Positions 39,809 to 50,300 of a stretch of 64,000 bases of DNA are shown here, piece after piece; the first letter of the stretch is position 1; each line of letters begins with the position of its first letter. Position numbers and translations under genes: made by a program. This DNA comes from Xestospongia bergquistia (lineage: Eukaryota > Porifera > Demospongiae > Haplosclerida > Petrosiidae). Under the pieces are notes generated by a model, which saw nothing but the letters and a program-made list of their open reading frames with translations, did not search any database and was not told the DNA's origin. The stretch spans positions 6,946,501 to 7,010,500 of the forward strand of contig OZ014412.1 of the NCBI GenBank assembly GCA_963965975.1, read 5' to 3'.

Positions 39809-40171
39809 TCATCCAGTGGAACACTTAGAGCTTGGTTTAGGACTTTGTTTGCGGCTTTCCTTTAATGAGAGGTTGACTTCCTCAATAAACCTTTTAATTC
39901 GTTTTCTATGACCTGGTGGAAAACAACATGAAGCAGAAGGGATATGGCTATATATAGGATCATTAGGGAAAGATTCTTGAATAAATGTCTCGATTTCTTC
40001 AAGACAATTGTCATCTATATCTGCTATCATTTCCATTGTATGGTATCTGGCTGATAAAAAACAGTTTACTACATATTGTGGAAGCTTTGCCTTCAATTGT
40101 TCAATAGTCTCATACTCAGAGTGAGGTTCAGAGTACATTCCTGTTGCACAAGAATTTGTACATAAATTCAT
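39809..40171 (-). CDS. Small SAM-like protein or terminal exon of a larger gene
   Basis: An open frame of 120 aa whose core reads LPQYVVNCFLSARYHTMEM, then DIDDNCLEEIETFI and CCFPPGHRKRIKRF. The pattern of a short helix, a leucine-rich middle and a final PPGHRKRI resembles SAM-like domains (LPGHRKRI type), which mediate protein-protein interaction. The assignment is from pattern only. TTACCTTTAG immediately upstream of the first ATG is acceptor-like, so this may be the last exon of a spliced gene whose other exons I cannot find in 40172-40775. It lies between foldback elements and array gene 5, on the opposite strand to the array. Confidence 0.4.
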   Translation of the reverse strand: MNLCTNSCATGMYSEPHSEYETIEQLKAKLPQYVVNCFLSARYHTMEMIADIDDNCLEEIETFIQESFPNDPIYSHIPSASCCFPPGHRKRIKRFIEEVNLSLKESRKQSPKPSSKCSTG

Positions 40172-40775
40172 GAGATCTAAAGGTAATTAAAAATTATAAT
40201 TAAAAAATTATAATAGAAACTGTAAAAAACTAAAATTAATTTTGGATAAACAAAATATAAATTAGAAAATTTTCTGTCTAACCAAACTACAAACTACGCG
40301 AACTAATTACATGAACCTTTAAACAGAGATTTAAAATCTAGTTCAGTGAGAACTAGGAACGCTGACGGAGGACCTCATGAAGGACTCCCAGGATACAGTT
40401 TCAATCAAATTTCTACAAAAAAGAAAAGCATTAAAGTAATCAAATCCCTTAGAAAAAGAAAGATGCACTTGCAGAAATCTTAAAATCAAAAGATCACGTG
40501 TTCTTGGTTGATAATCTATCATGTGACTTTGAATTAGTAAATTAATAGTAAACGGCTTGATTTCTGAATTGATTTTGATTTCTGATTGCTCGAGATTTCT
40601 ACCGTGTCGGACGCCTTGCGCATTCCTTAGTTGAACGTGCTGTCTCTATATCGAACAAAAAGAAAAAGGTGCGAAGGTGAATTTAATCATGTGCATAATT
40701 GTATTGGAAAATGTTCTAACAATTAATTTACTTTCATTTAAGGTTCTCTTTTCTGTACACAGATAATCAACAACA
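40172..40775. other. Upstream region of array gene 5
   Basis: AT-rich, no ORF of note. The last 100 nt (TTGGAAAATGTTCTAACAA ... TTTCTGTACACAG|ATAATCAACAACA) is conserved before genes 6 and 7 and ends at an acceptor. A leader intron just upstream of the start codon is therefore likely; its donor may be GAAAAAG|GTGCGA near 40670, which is a weak match. Confidence 0.5.
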
Positions 40776-43700
40776 ATGAAAATCTGGTCGTTTATTTTGG
40801 TACTGAAAATAGTTGTATCGATAACTTCAGCTGGTGAAGTGATCATTTACATTAACTCTTCATCACCACTAGCTTCCAATACCACCTCATGTGGTAATGT
40901 TACTACACCTTGTTATACCTTTGATCTTGGACTGGATGTTGCTCAAGAAAAGACTATCCTTTACCAAACAGCTATTGTAATAATAGTGTCTGAGGGTGAG
41001 TATAAACATAGCAATGACACTAATGGTTTATTTAATGAGGTAAATGGTTTATCAATCATTGGTGAAGTTGATAATAATGGGAAAATACTCACTACAATAT
41101 CCTGTCAGGGTAAAGTGGGTTTTAGTTTTATAAAAACTTTCACTATCAAGATATCTGGCATCATATTTGATAGGTGTGGTCAATTACAGAATAGTACAAG
41201 TTATAACTATAACAAAAACAACAAAGGCTTTTTAACTTTCTATGTTGGCTTGTATTTCCTTTATTGTCGAGATGTTAATTTAACTTTTGTGACAGTTTCT
41301 TCTACTCCTGGTACTGGTATTGTGTTCTATAACATTGGAGGTACTAACATTATTGAAAACTCTGCTTTCTTGGGAAACAATTTTTCATATTTAATTCATG
41401 ATGTTGAAGATAAGAAAGACATTGGACTGGGTGGAGGAGGAGGTGGAGTTTATATTGAGTATTCTTATTGTGTACCTGGAGAGGGTGGAATTGAGTGTTT
41501 GGAAGGAAAAAAAGCTAATGTAATCCCTCAATACATATCTCAGAGTAATTTTTACATTCATAAATCCACTTTCTATACCAACATAGCTAACACCAGTAAC
41601 TTTGTAAATGACAGCTTTATTTTACCAGGTAAACAATACCATTCTGCGTTTGGTCGTGGAGGAGGTCTCTCTGTATTTTTCAAAAGTAATGCTTCTAATA
41701 ATATAATTGCAGTTGATAACTGTAATTTTACACATAATCAGGCTCTTTGGGGTGCTGGAATGATTGTAGAGTTTCAAGACAATACTAACAACAACGATGT
41801 CTTAGTCAAAACTTCAGTGTTTCATACCAATAGTCTTTATTACAATGAAGTTAAGAATGAGGGTACAGGTGGTGGAGGGGTTAGAATAGGGTTTGTATTT
41901 TTTAATGGATCGGTTGTCTACAGCAACAACATCACATTTTATAACTGCTCATTTGAGGGAAACAGTGCTTATTATGGAGGAGGCCTGTCTCTCTATACAG
42001 CAAAACAACCAAATGTTGACAATAATACTCATTCGCTAAATAGTTTTGAGTTGAGAGAATGTCATTTTATGAACAACTTGGGTCGTATTGGTGCTGCTTT
42101 AGATATCTCATTATGGCATGGATCTATTACTGGTAAACATCCTCATCTATTTATTGACAGTTGTACATTTGTAGAGAATAATGCAATGTATCAAGCACAA
42201 CTTGGTGGACTAATTGGTGTAGGTGCAGTATATGTAGAGTCACTTCCTGTCATGTTTTCAGGAAATAACTCCTTTAATCATAACAGTGGTTCAGCACTCG
42301 CAGTAACTGGTTCTTATATTACAATTGAACGCAGTTCTAATGTGAGTTTTTATAACAATTCTGGTAGAAATGGTGGAGCTATTGCTCTACTAGGTAACAC
42401 TTTTATTTTAACTAATGAGGACTCTGTCCTTCGTTTTGTAAACAATTCAGCTCAGTATAAAGGTGGTGCTATTTACTATTACAGCTCTGGAGAACGTGAC
42501 TTACTGTCTTCAAGAAATTGTCTCATTCGATACTATGACATTACAGCCCATCCTGAAAACTGGACTTCAAAATTCTATTTTGAAGGAAATACAGCTGGAT
42601 ATGGTAACAATATCAGTAATTCTATTTATGCTTCCACAGTCCTTCCATGTATTTGGGGAGGAGTGTATGGTAGTTCCGAGAATGATGATTACCAGAGTGT
42701 CTTCTGTTGGAATGATAACTGGCAATACTTTTATTCTCCAAATACATTAGCTCCCTGTGTTAGTCAGATTTCAACTGCTCCTTCTAAGTATACTTACGTT
42801 AAGACTACTTATCAATCTTTTCCTGGCCAAGGAGTGAATCTTAATGTGTCTTTTGTTGATGACCTTAAGAACACCATTTCAAATCAAGCTATTTTGATAG
42901 CACATATGAACAATACTGACAATGCTACATTTGAAGGAACTGACTTAAATTATGATTACATTGCTCACAAAAAAATTGAATTACATGGAAAACCAGGTAC
43001 TAATGTCAGCATACGTTTAGAAACTCTTGATCCAATTGTCATTCAACAAGATATTAATGTTGAATTGCAAGACTGTCCTCCTGGGTTTGTTTCTAGTACT
43101 AATACATCCACAGCCATTTGTCAATGTCCTAATGGAACTTATGCAGGATATATAACTTGTAATCCTCTAAGTTATACAATCAGCATTAGTAAAGCTGCAT
43201 GGATGGGTCAAGTACCAGGATTCAGTGATTTGTTGGTGGGGTTAAGTCCTTATGTCTCATCTTCAAATACCTTGGAATATATTGTTCTTCCGCAAGACCC
43301 TCAGGAATTATCCAATTTTTTGTGTGGTGCCACTAATCGTGAAGGTGTTCTCTGTGGTGATTGTATAGAAGGATATGGTGTAGCAGTGAATTCAAGAGAT
43401 TTTGAATGTGTAGTTTGTCCTGAGGACCATACTTATTACAATTGGGTATTTTATCTCCTAACTGAGTTTCTACCAGTGACACTGTTCTTTGTACTGGTTT
43501 TTGTGTTCAGTATGACAGTGACTTCAGGACCATTAAATTCCTACATTTTTTTTGCACAAGTCATTAGCAATGCTGTTGGCATAGATGCAGATGGTATGAT
43601 GCCATTGCAAAATATCACCGAACAGCATGGTATTTCTTATGCAACATTGAAGGATTTCTATTCTATTCCATATGACATCTGGAATATGAACTTTTTCAAA

Positions 43701-45296
43701 TCATTGTGGCCTAACTTTTGCTTGAGTCCTCATTTAAACACTATTGATATCTATGCCCTCGGTTATATTACAGCAGTTTATGTATTAATTCTTGTAATTG
43801 TTTTTGCTCTAATATTGAACCTCTACAACAGAGGTATCTCAATAGTGGTGTGTATATGTCGCCCTCTACATAAATGCCTAGCTCATTTCCGTCGATTGTC
43901 TACTTTTCAGCCATCTATAACTGGTGGAATAGCTGTTTTCATATTGATTTCTTACACCAAATTTGTCTATGTTTCACTGAATCTATTGACACCTATTCCT
44001 CTTTATTATGCTGATGGAACAGTAGCTGTTCAGGTCTTTTATCCAGATGGAAATGTACATTGGGGCAGCAACGATAGTGTTATCTACATTGTCATAGCTT
44101 CATGCATGTTATCAACATTTGTACTACTTCCTCCTTTAGTCCTGTTTTATCCCACTTTTCTTCGATTGATAGAACAACTGTCATGTTGGAGACTACAACT
44201 TGGTAAATTTTATCCATCTGCAAAAATGCAATCTTTTATGAATGAGTTTCATGGTTGTTACAAAGATGGGAGTAAAGGAGGAATGGATTGTCGTTGGTTT
44301 GCCAGTCTTTACTTCTGCCTTCGTATTGGAGTCTTTGCAGTTTATTCTGGTTCTGATACTTGGTATCTACAGTATACAATTCAGTTGTTGTTCTTTCTTT
44401 TTGCTGCCTTCTTATTTGCTCTCATTCAACCTTATCGAAAAGCTTGGTTAAATAAACTGGATATGTCAATGTTCCTTCTTCTTGCAACTATAACAGCTTT
44501 GAGCCAATATAACCTGGGAAAGTTGTGGATTGGCAATGGTGAATTGTCACTGTTTGCATTTGGTGTTCAGTATGTTCTTCTCTTTTTACCACTGTTATAT
44601 TGTATAGGATATTTTTTGGTCCTTATTTTTGACCGAACAAAGACTCGATGGACACCTTATGTGAAAAAGAAGTATCGCCGAAACAAAAATCGAGCGATTC
44701 AAGCAGAACAAATTGAAGAACAAGATGAGTTTAATACTGATTATTCTGCTCTCATTGATAGCATACATGTTCCTAACTTTCTAGATTACATGGAAAGTTC
44801 AAGACAAATAGAAGATTGTGCAAGGCTAACAATGTCGCATCCTTCGTATGCCAATACTGTTGATCAAGACAGTATCCCACTTAAACCTTATTCCTTATCA
44901 GGAGCCACAGAGAATTTGCCTGCTTCATTTCTACCTCAAAGTCATACAGCTGATAGTAATGCTAATGGACATGCACAACAGATTACTGAAGAAAATGAAG
45001 GCAGTGAAAATACATCCAATCAGCCTCTATATCCTATAGCTATTGATGATTACAAAATAACTTGTTTATCAAGAGCCAAAGAGAGTTCCCCTGTTTCTTT
45101 TCAACCTGACACGTCTGACAGTAATGTTATTAAACAACAGACTAATAAAGAAAATATAGAAAGTGAAATTGCAACTGATACATCTGTACAACATCCTAGT
45201 GAAGATTACAAAATAGCTCATAGTACTATTAGCGGTCAAGGAAGATATGGTACCATTGGATCTACACTGGTATCACTGATGCCACCTCCACCATAA
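40776..45296 (+). CDS. Array gene 5: beta-helix, multi-pass membrane receptor (type 2)
   Basis: The longest member, 1506 aa. Signal peptide MKIWSFILVLKIVVSITSA. The N-terminal variant TILYQTAIVIIVSEGEYKH is shared with gene 3. A longer loop before the glycine run (NNFSYLIHDVEDKKDIG) is shared only with gene 7. Stalk CPPGFVSS, CQCPNGTYAGY, LCGDCIEGYGVAV and CVVC. Membrane region intact, including LDMSMFLLLATITAL, which is broken in gene 3, and the loop FHGCYKDGSKGGMDC. The tail is longer than in other members because it contains two related segments, each ending in DYKI (about residues 1380-1435 and 1436-1485). That suggests an internal tail duplication. Inferred membrane receptor; no known ligand. 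Confidence 0.88.
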   Translation: MKIWSFILVLKIVVSITSAGEVIIYINSSSPLASNTTSCGNVTTPCYTFDLGLDVAQEKTILYQTAIVIIVSEGEYKHSNDTNGLFNEVNGLSIIGEVDNNGKILTTISCQGKVGFSFIKTFTIKISGIIFDRCGQLQNSTSYNYNKNNKGFLTFYVGLYFLYCRDVNLTFVTVSSTPGTGIVFYNIGGTNIIENSAFLGNNFSYLIHDVEDKKDIGLGGGGGGVYIEYSYCVPGEGGIECLEGKKANVIPQYISQSNFYIHKSTFYTNIANTSNFVNDSFILPGKQYHSAFGRGGGLSVFFKSNASNNIIAVDNCNFTHNQALWGAGMIVEFQDNTNNNDVLVKTSVFHTNSLYYNEVKNEGTGGGGVRIGFVFFNGSVVYSNNITFYNCSFEGNSAYYGGGLSLYTAKQPNVDNNTHSLNSFELRECHFMNNLGRIGAALDISLWHGSITGKHPHLFIDSCTFVENNAMYQAQLGGLIGVGAVYVESLPVMFSGNNSFNHNSGSALAVTGSYITIERSSNVSFYNNSGRNGGAIALLGNTFILTNEDSVLRFVNNSAQYKGGAIYYYSSGERDLLSSRNCLIRYYDITAHPENWTSKFYFEGNTAGYGNNISNSIYASTVLPCIWGGVYGSSENDDYQSVFCWNDNWQYFYSPNTLAPCVSQISTAPSKYTYVKTTYQSFPGQGVNLNVSFVDDLKNTISNQAILIAHMNNTDNATFEGTDLNYDYIAHKKIELHGKPGTNVSIRLETLDPIVIQQDINVELQDCPPGFVSSTNTSTAICQCPNGTYAGYITCNPLSYTISISKAAWMGQVPGFSDLLVGLSPYVSSSNTLEYIVLPQDPQELSNFLCGATNREGVLCGDCIEGYGVAVNSRDFECVVCPEDHTYYNWVFYLLTEFLPVTLFFVLVFVFSMTVTSGPLNSYIFFAQVISNAVGIDADGMMPLQNITEQHGISYATLKDFYSIPYDIWNMNFFKSLWPNFCLSPHLNTIDIYALGYITAVYVLILVIVFALILNLYNRGISIVVCICRPLHKCLAHFRRLSTFQPSITGGIAVFILISYTKFVYVSLNLLTPIPLYYADGTVAVQVFYPDGNVHWGSNDSVIYIVIASCMLSTFVLLPPLVLFYPTFLRLIEQLSCWRLQLGKFYPSAKMQSFMNEFHGCYKDGSKGGMDCRWFASLYFCLRIGVFAVYSGSDTWYLQYTIQLLFFLFAAFLFALIQPYRKAWLNKLDMSMFLLLATITALSQYNLGKLWIGNGELSLFAFGVQYVLLFLPLLYCIGYFLVLIFDRTKTRWTPYVKKKYRRNKNRAIQAEQIEEQDEFNTDYSALIDSIHVPNFLDYMESSRQIEDCARLTMSHPSYANTVDQDSIPLKPYSLSGATENLPASFLPQSHTADSNANGHAQQITEENEGSENTSNQPLYPIAIDDYKITCLSRAKESSPVSFQPDTSDSNVIKQQTNKENIESEIATDTSVQHPSEDYKIAHSTISGQGRYGTIGSTLVSLMPPPP

Positions 45297-45483
45297 TTAT
45301 GGGAACAATCCTGTGGAATAAACTGTGTGAAAACCATTTTTGTGTAGCACAAAATTACAATTAGAATTGTGTGATATTGTATTATGTCTAAAATTATAAT
45401 ATTAACATTTTTTTGTTATTCATGAATTTATTGACATTAGTTTACACATCGTATGTTTGTTTTCAATATCACTACACTGATCT

Positions 45484-46815
45484 TTGTCTCAATATGGTAT
45501 GCAATATCCTAATAATAATATACTCATAGCTGTGGCTATTTTCACAATTGACATTAAGGCTGAAGGGGACAGGATCATTTATGTCAACACTGCCTCCTCT
45601 AATGCCTCCAATACTTCATCATTTTGGGAAGGAAAAGAGACCACTCCTTGTGTATCTATTGACCTTGGACTGCATGGGATTCAGACCTGGTTGAAGGACA
45701 ATAGATACAACATAGCCACTCTAATGATAGCAGGAGGGGTCACTTGTAAGATAAGCGATTCAAGATTGACACAATTTATTTACGTTCACATCACATCTGA
45801 CAATATCTGGTTATGGGTCTGGTCTTGATGGCTCTTCACTAGTAGCAACACTGCAGCAATAGTTGTAATGTAATCAAAAATATTGCCACTTTGTACTTTT
45901 TATACTGTAAAGATGTCTCAGTTGAAAGTATCATAGTCGAAAAAACACTTAGCATGAATGTCATGATTTCATTGACAATTCAAGCTTTATCGATAATGCA
46001 TTCAACAATCAAGGAGGTAGTGTATTGCATATTGAATTTTCCTATTGTGACACTTATGACTTGTATTGCTTGTTGGGTATGTTTCAAATGTTGATCTAAT
46101 ATATACAATATAATACAAGACAAATTGGGTAAATAATGCTGTTGTAGCAATGATTCTTCTCCTAATTCACTTTCAGGTTTAAGTTTATATATATTGTATT
46201 CATTTGGTTGTGCCTTGACCATTGAATTGTGGCCTTTTATCATGCAATAATATATATCATCTTTATTCCTTTGTTATATTTCATAGTATAATTACTATCT
46301 TCTACTTTTCTGTTTAACTTTTTAGTCATACCATAATGCTCTTTGTTCTCAAAACAGAAAAATTCAAGTTAAATGAACAGAGCAAGATGGATTTGAAACA
46401 GATTGTGCTGCTCTAATAGGCAGCATACATGTCCCCTAACTTTCTACATTATATGGAAGATGTAAAGGCATGATTGTCACATAAGGCTTTCTAGCTCTTA
46501 CTCTTTGTGCTCACATCCTCCAGATATATAGACAGCAGCAGGCTGAACTGTCAATCTGTAAGTAATGAGATATCTCTTCTTCTCACTGCTCCTTCTCAAC
46601 TTAGTCTACATGTAAACCTGACAGTTGTAATTCTGAAAGATTTTTTTGATGAAAAATGAAGGTAGTGAAAATGCAAGCAATCTACCTTTACTTCCTAATG
46701 ATGAGTAAAACACTTCATGGTACTAATAGCAATTAATGTCATGGAGGATATGTATCATTGGATCTGATTTGGTATTTAATGATGCCACCTCAGTAGAGAC
46801 AATGTTTGTGATACA
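45484..46815 (+). pseudogene. Chimeric relic: gene-8-like front joined to a type-1 back
   Basis: 45484-46105 matches the first part of gene 8 (GDRIIYVNTAS, then IDLGLHGIQTWLK, then YCKDVSVESI), with a frameshift near the start codon and internal losses. At about 46105, after GTTGATCTAATATATAC, the sequence jumps to the type-1 pattern of the last membrane helices (ACAAATTGGGTAAATAATGC), tail and 3'UTR (GATGCCACCTCAGTAGAGACAATG). It has many stops. The middle of about 2.6 kb is deleted. The front and back come from different subfamilies, so it was either a fusion gene or a deletion between neighbouring genes. Confidence 0.85.
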
Positions 46816-47305
46816 TCACAAGTTCATAATACTATAGATTGTATGTTGAGTGGAACTGTTAATTTTTATGTGTTATAATACACCATTTTCTTAACAATCA
46901 ACTCGTGATCAGTGCAGTTATATGAAGATATCAATGTCAATATGTACTGACTAATTGAAAATTGACTCCACGTGAGTTTGGCAACTCCGGGGTCAGAGTC
47001 AATAATGTACTTGGGGAGCGGGGTAAACTGTAGACACAAATGAGCCACTCCCAACTTTTGCTGATCTAGTTTGTCACGCCACATCGAACAGAAAGAAACA
47101 GGTAAGTAATGTGCAACAGTGAATTAAATCATGCATATTGCGTAGTTTGGCGAAGTCAGCTCCTTTGCCTTCGTTCCTCTCTAAGCAAAGGGGCTGGCCT
47201 CGCCAGATTATATATATATATAATGTTGAAAGTTGCTGTTCTAACAATAATTTTACTTTTATCTGAGGTTCTATTCACTTTTCTGTACATAGATAATCTA
47301 CAACA
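46816..47305. other. Leader region of array gene 6 with 5'UTR intron
   Basis: A 5'UTR exon appears to end at AGAAACAG|GTAAGT (intron 47102-47292) and resume at CATAG|ATAATCTACAACA just before the start codon. The same donor and acceptor contexts flank the gene 7 leader intron, but this intron is about 90 nt longer because it contains a GC-rich hairpin (47148-47205). Confidence 0.6.
47148..47205. repeat. GC-rich hairpin in the gene 6 leader intron
   Basis: Arms 47148-47168 and 47185-47205 pair over 21 positions. The three non-Watson-Crick positions can be G-U in RNA. The loop of about 16 nt is pyrimidine-rich. It is much richer in GC than its surroundings. Confidence 0.6.
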
Positions 47306-50300
47306 ATGAAATTCTGGTCGTTTATTTTGGTACTGATGTTAGTTATATTGATAACTTCAGCTGATGAAGTTATCATTTATATTAACTCTTCATCACCACT
47401 AGCCTCCAATACCACCTCTTGTGGTACAGTTAATGCACCTTGTTATACCTTTGATCTTGGACTGGATGTTGCTCAAGAAAGGCTAATGGAAACACATCAA
47501 TTATCTATTACATTAATAGTATCACAGGGTGAGCAATATAAACATACTAGTATGACTAATGGTGTCTTTAATGAGGTAAATGGTTTATCTATCATTGGTG
47601 AAGCTGATAATAATGGGAAAATACTCACTACAATATCCTGTCAGGGTAAAGTGGGTTTTAGTTTTATAAAAACTTCCACTATCAAGATATCTGGCATCAT
47701 ATTTGATAAGTGTGGTCAATTACAGAATAGTACAAGTTATAACTATAACAAAGAGAACAAAAGCTTTTTAACTTTCTATGTTGGCTTGTATTTCCTTTAT
47801 TGTCGAGATGTTAATTTAACTTTTGTGACAGTTTCTTCTACTCCTGGTACTGGTATTGTGTTCTATAACATTGGAGGTAATAATGTTATTGAGAACTCTG
47901 CATTTTTTCGGAACAATGTTGAAGATGACAAGGACATTGAAGTGGGTGGAGGAGGAGGTGGAGTTTATATTGAGTATTCTTATTGTGTACCTGGAGAGGG
48001 TGGAATTGAGTGTTTGGAAGGAAAAAAAGCTAATGTAGTCCCTCAAAACATATCTCGGAGTAATTTTTATATTTGTAGTTCCTACTTCTATGCCAACATA
48101 GCTAACACCAGCAGCTTTATAAATGACACCTTTATTTTACCAGGCAAACAATACCATTCAGCATTTGGTCGTGGAGGAGGTCTTTCTGTATTTTTTAAAG
48201 GTGATGCTTCTAATAACACAATTACAGTTGACAACTGTCATTTTACACATAATCAGGCGCTTTGGGGTGCTGGAATGTTTGTAGAGTTTCAAGACAATAC
48301 TACTAACAACAAAGTTTTCATTCATTCTTCTATAATTCAAACAAACAGTCTTTATTACAGTGATGTTATCAATGAGGGTACAGGTGGTGGAGGGGCTAGA
48401 GTAGGCTTTGTATTTTTTAATGGATCAGATGTCTACAGCAACAACATCACATTTTTCAACTGCACATTTGAGGGAAACAGTGCTTATTATGGAGGAGGTC
48501 TATCTTTCTATTCAGCAAAACAACCAGATGTTGATAACAGCAATACAGACCAGCTAAACACTTTAAAATTTCAAGAATGTCATTTTATGAACAACTTGGG
48601 TCGTATTGGTGCTGCTTTAGATATTTCATTATGGCATCCATCTATTAGTGGTAAACATCCTCGTGTATTTATTGACAGTTGTACATTTGAAGGGAACAAT
48701 GCAATGTATCAACCACAACCTGGTGGACTAATTGGTGTGGGTGCAGTATATGTTGACTCACTTCCTGTCATGTTTTCAGGAAATAATTCTTTTAATAATA
48801 ACAGCGGCTCTGCACTTGCAGTTACTGGTTCTTATATTACAATAGAACAAAGTTCTTGTGTATATTTTAATAACAACTTTGGTAGAAATGGTGGAGCTAT
48901 TGCTCTACTAGGTAACACTTTTATTGTGACTAACAAAGACTCTGTCCTTCATTTTGTAAACAATTCAGCTCAATACAAAGGTGGTGCTATTTACTATTAC
49001 AGTTCTGGAGAACGTGAATTACTGTCTTCAAGAAATTGTTTCATTCGATACTATGACATTAGTGTACGTCCTGAAGACTGGACTTCAAAATTCTATTTTG
49101 AAGGAAATACAGTTGGAAATGGTCAGAGCCCTAATTCCATATATGCATCTACAGTTCTTCCATGCATATGGGGAGGAGCATATGGTAGCTCCCAGAATGA
49201 CAATGACCAGCATGTCTTCTTCTGGAATGACAATTGGCATTATTATTATTCCCATGATACAATATCTCAATGGTATTATCAAATTTCAACTTCCCCTTCA
49301 AGGTATACTTATGTTCAACCCACTTATCAAGTTATTCCTGGCCAAGAAGTGAAGCTTAATGTATTGTTCATTGATGATCTAAACAACAACATTTCTGATC
49401 AAGCTATATTGATAGCACATATGAACAATACTGACAATGCTACCTTTAAAGGAACTGAGTTAAATTACAATTATATTGCTCATAAAAAACTTGAACTAAA
49501 TGGAAAACCAGGTACTAATGTTAATATACGTTTAGAAACTCTTGATCCAATTGTCATTCAAGAGGATATCACAATTGAATTTCAACAATGTCCTCCTGGG
49601 TTTGTTAGTACAGATAATTCTACAGCTATTTGTCAATGTCCTAATGGAACTTATGCCGGATATATTATGACTTGTGATAGTCTAAGCTACACCACTAAGA
49701 TTAAAAAAGCTACATGGATGGGAGAAGTACCAGGCTATAATGATTTGTTGGTGGGGTTAAGTCCTTATGTCTCATCTTCAAATAACTTTGAATATGTTGT
49801 TCTTCCACAAGACCCTCAGAATCTATCAAACTTTTTATGTGGTGCCACTAATCGTAAAGGTATTCTTTGTGGTGATTGTATAGAAGGATATGGAGTAGCA
49901 GTGAATTCAGAATATTTTGAATGCGTTTTTTGTCCTGAAGAGCACACTTATTATAATTGGGTATTTTATCTCCTAACTGAGTTTCTACCAGTGACACTGT
50001 TCTTTGCATTAGTTTTTGTGTTTAGCATGAGTGTGACATCTGGACCATTGAATTCGTACATATTCTTTGCACAGGTCATCACCACTGCAGTCGATATAGA
50101 TGCAGATGGCATGATACCATTGCAAAATGTCACTGCACGACATAACATTTCTTATGTAACACTGACAAACGTCTATTCTATTCCATATGACATCTGGAAT
50201 ATGAACTTTTTCAAGCCACTGTGGCCTAAATTTTGTTTGAGCCCTCATTTAAACACTATTGATGTTTATGCCATTGGCTATATTACAGCAATTTATGTAT

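Noticed and set aside
38566..40503. CACGTGATC and its complement GATCACGTG as ends of one large element
   Set aside because: Only nine bases match and the flanks do not pair; E-box-like palindromes of this size arise by chance.
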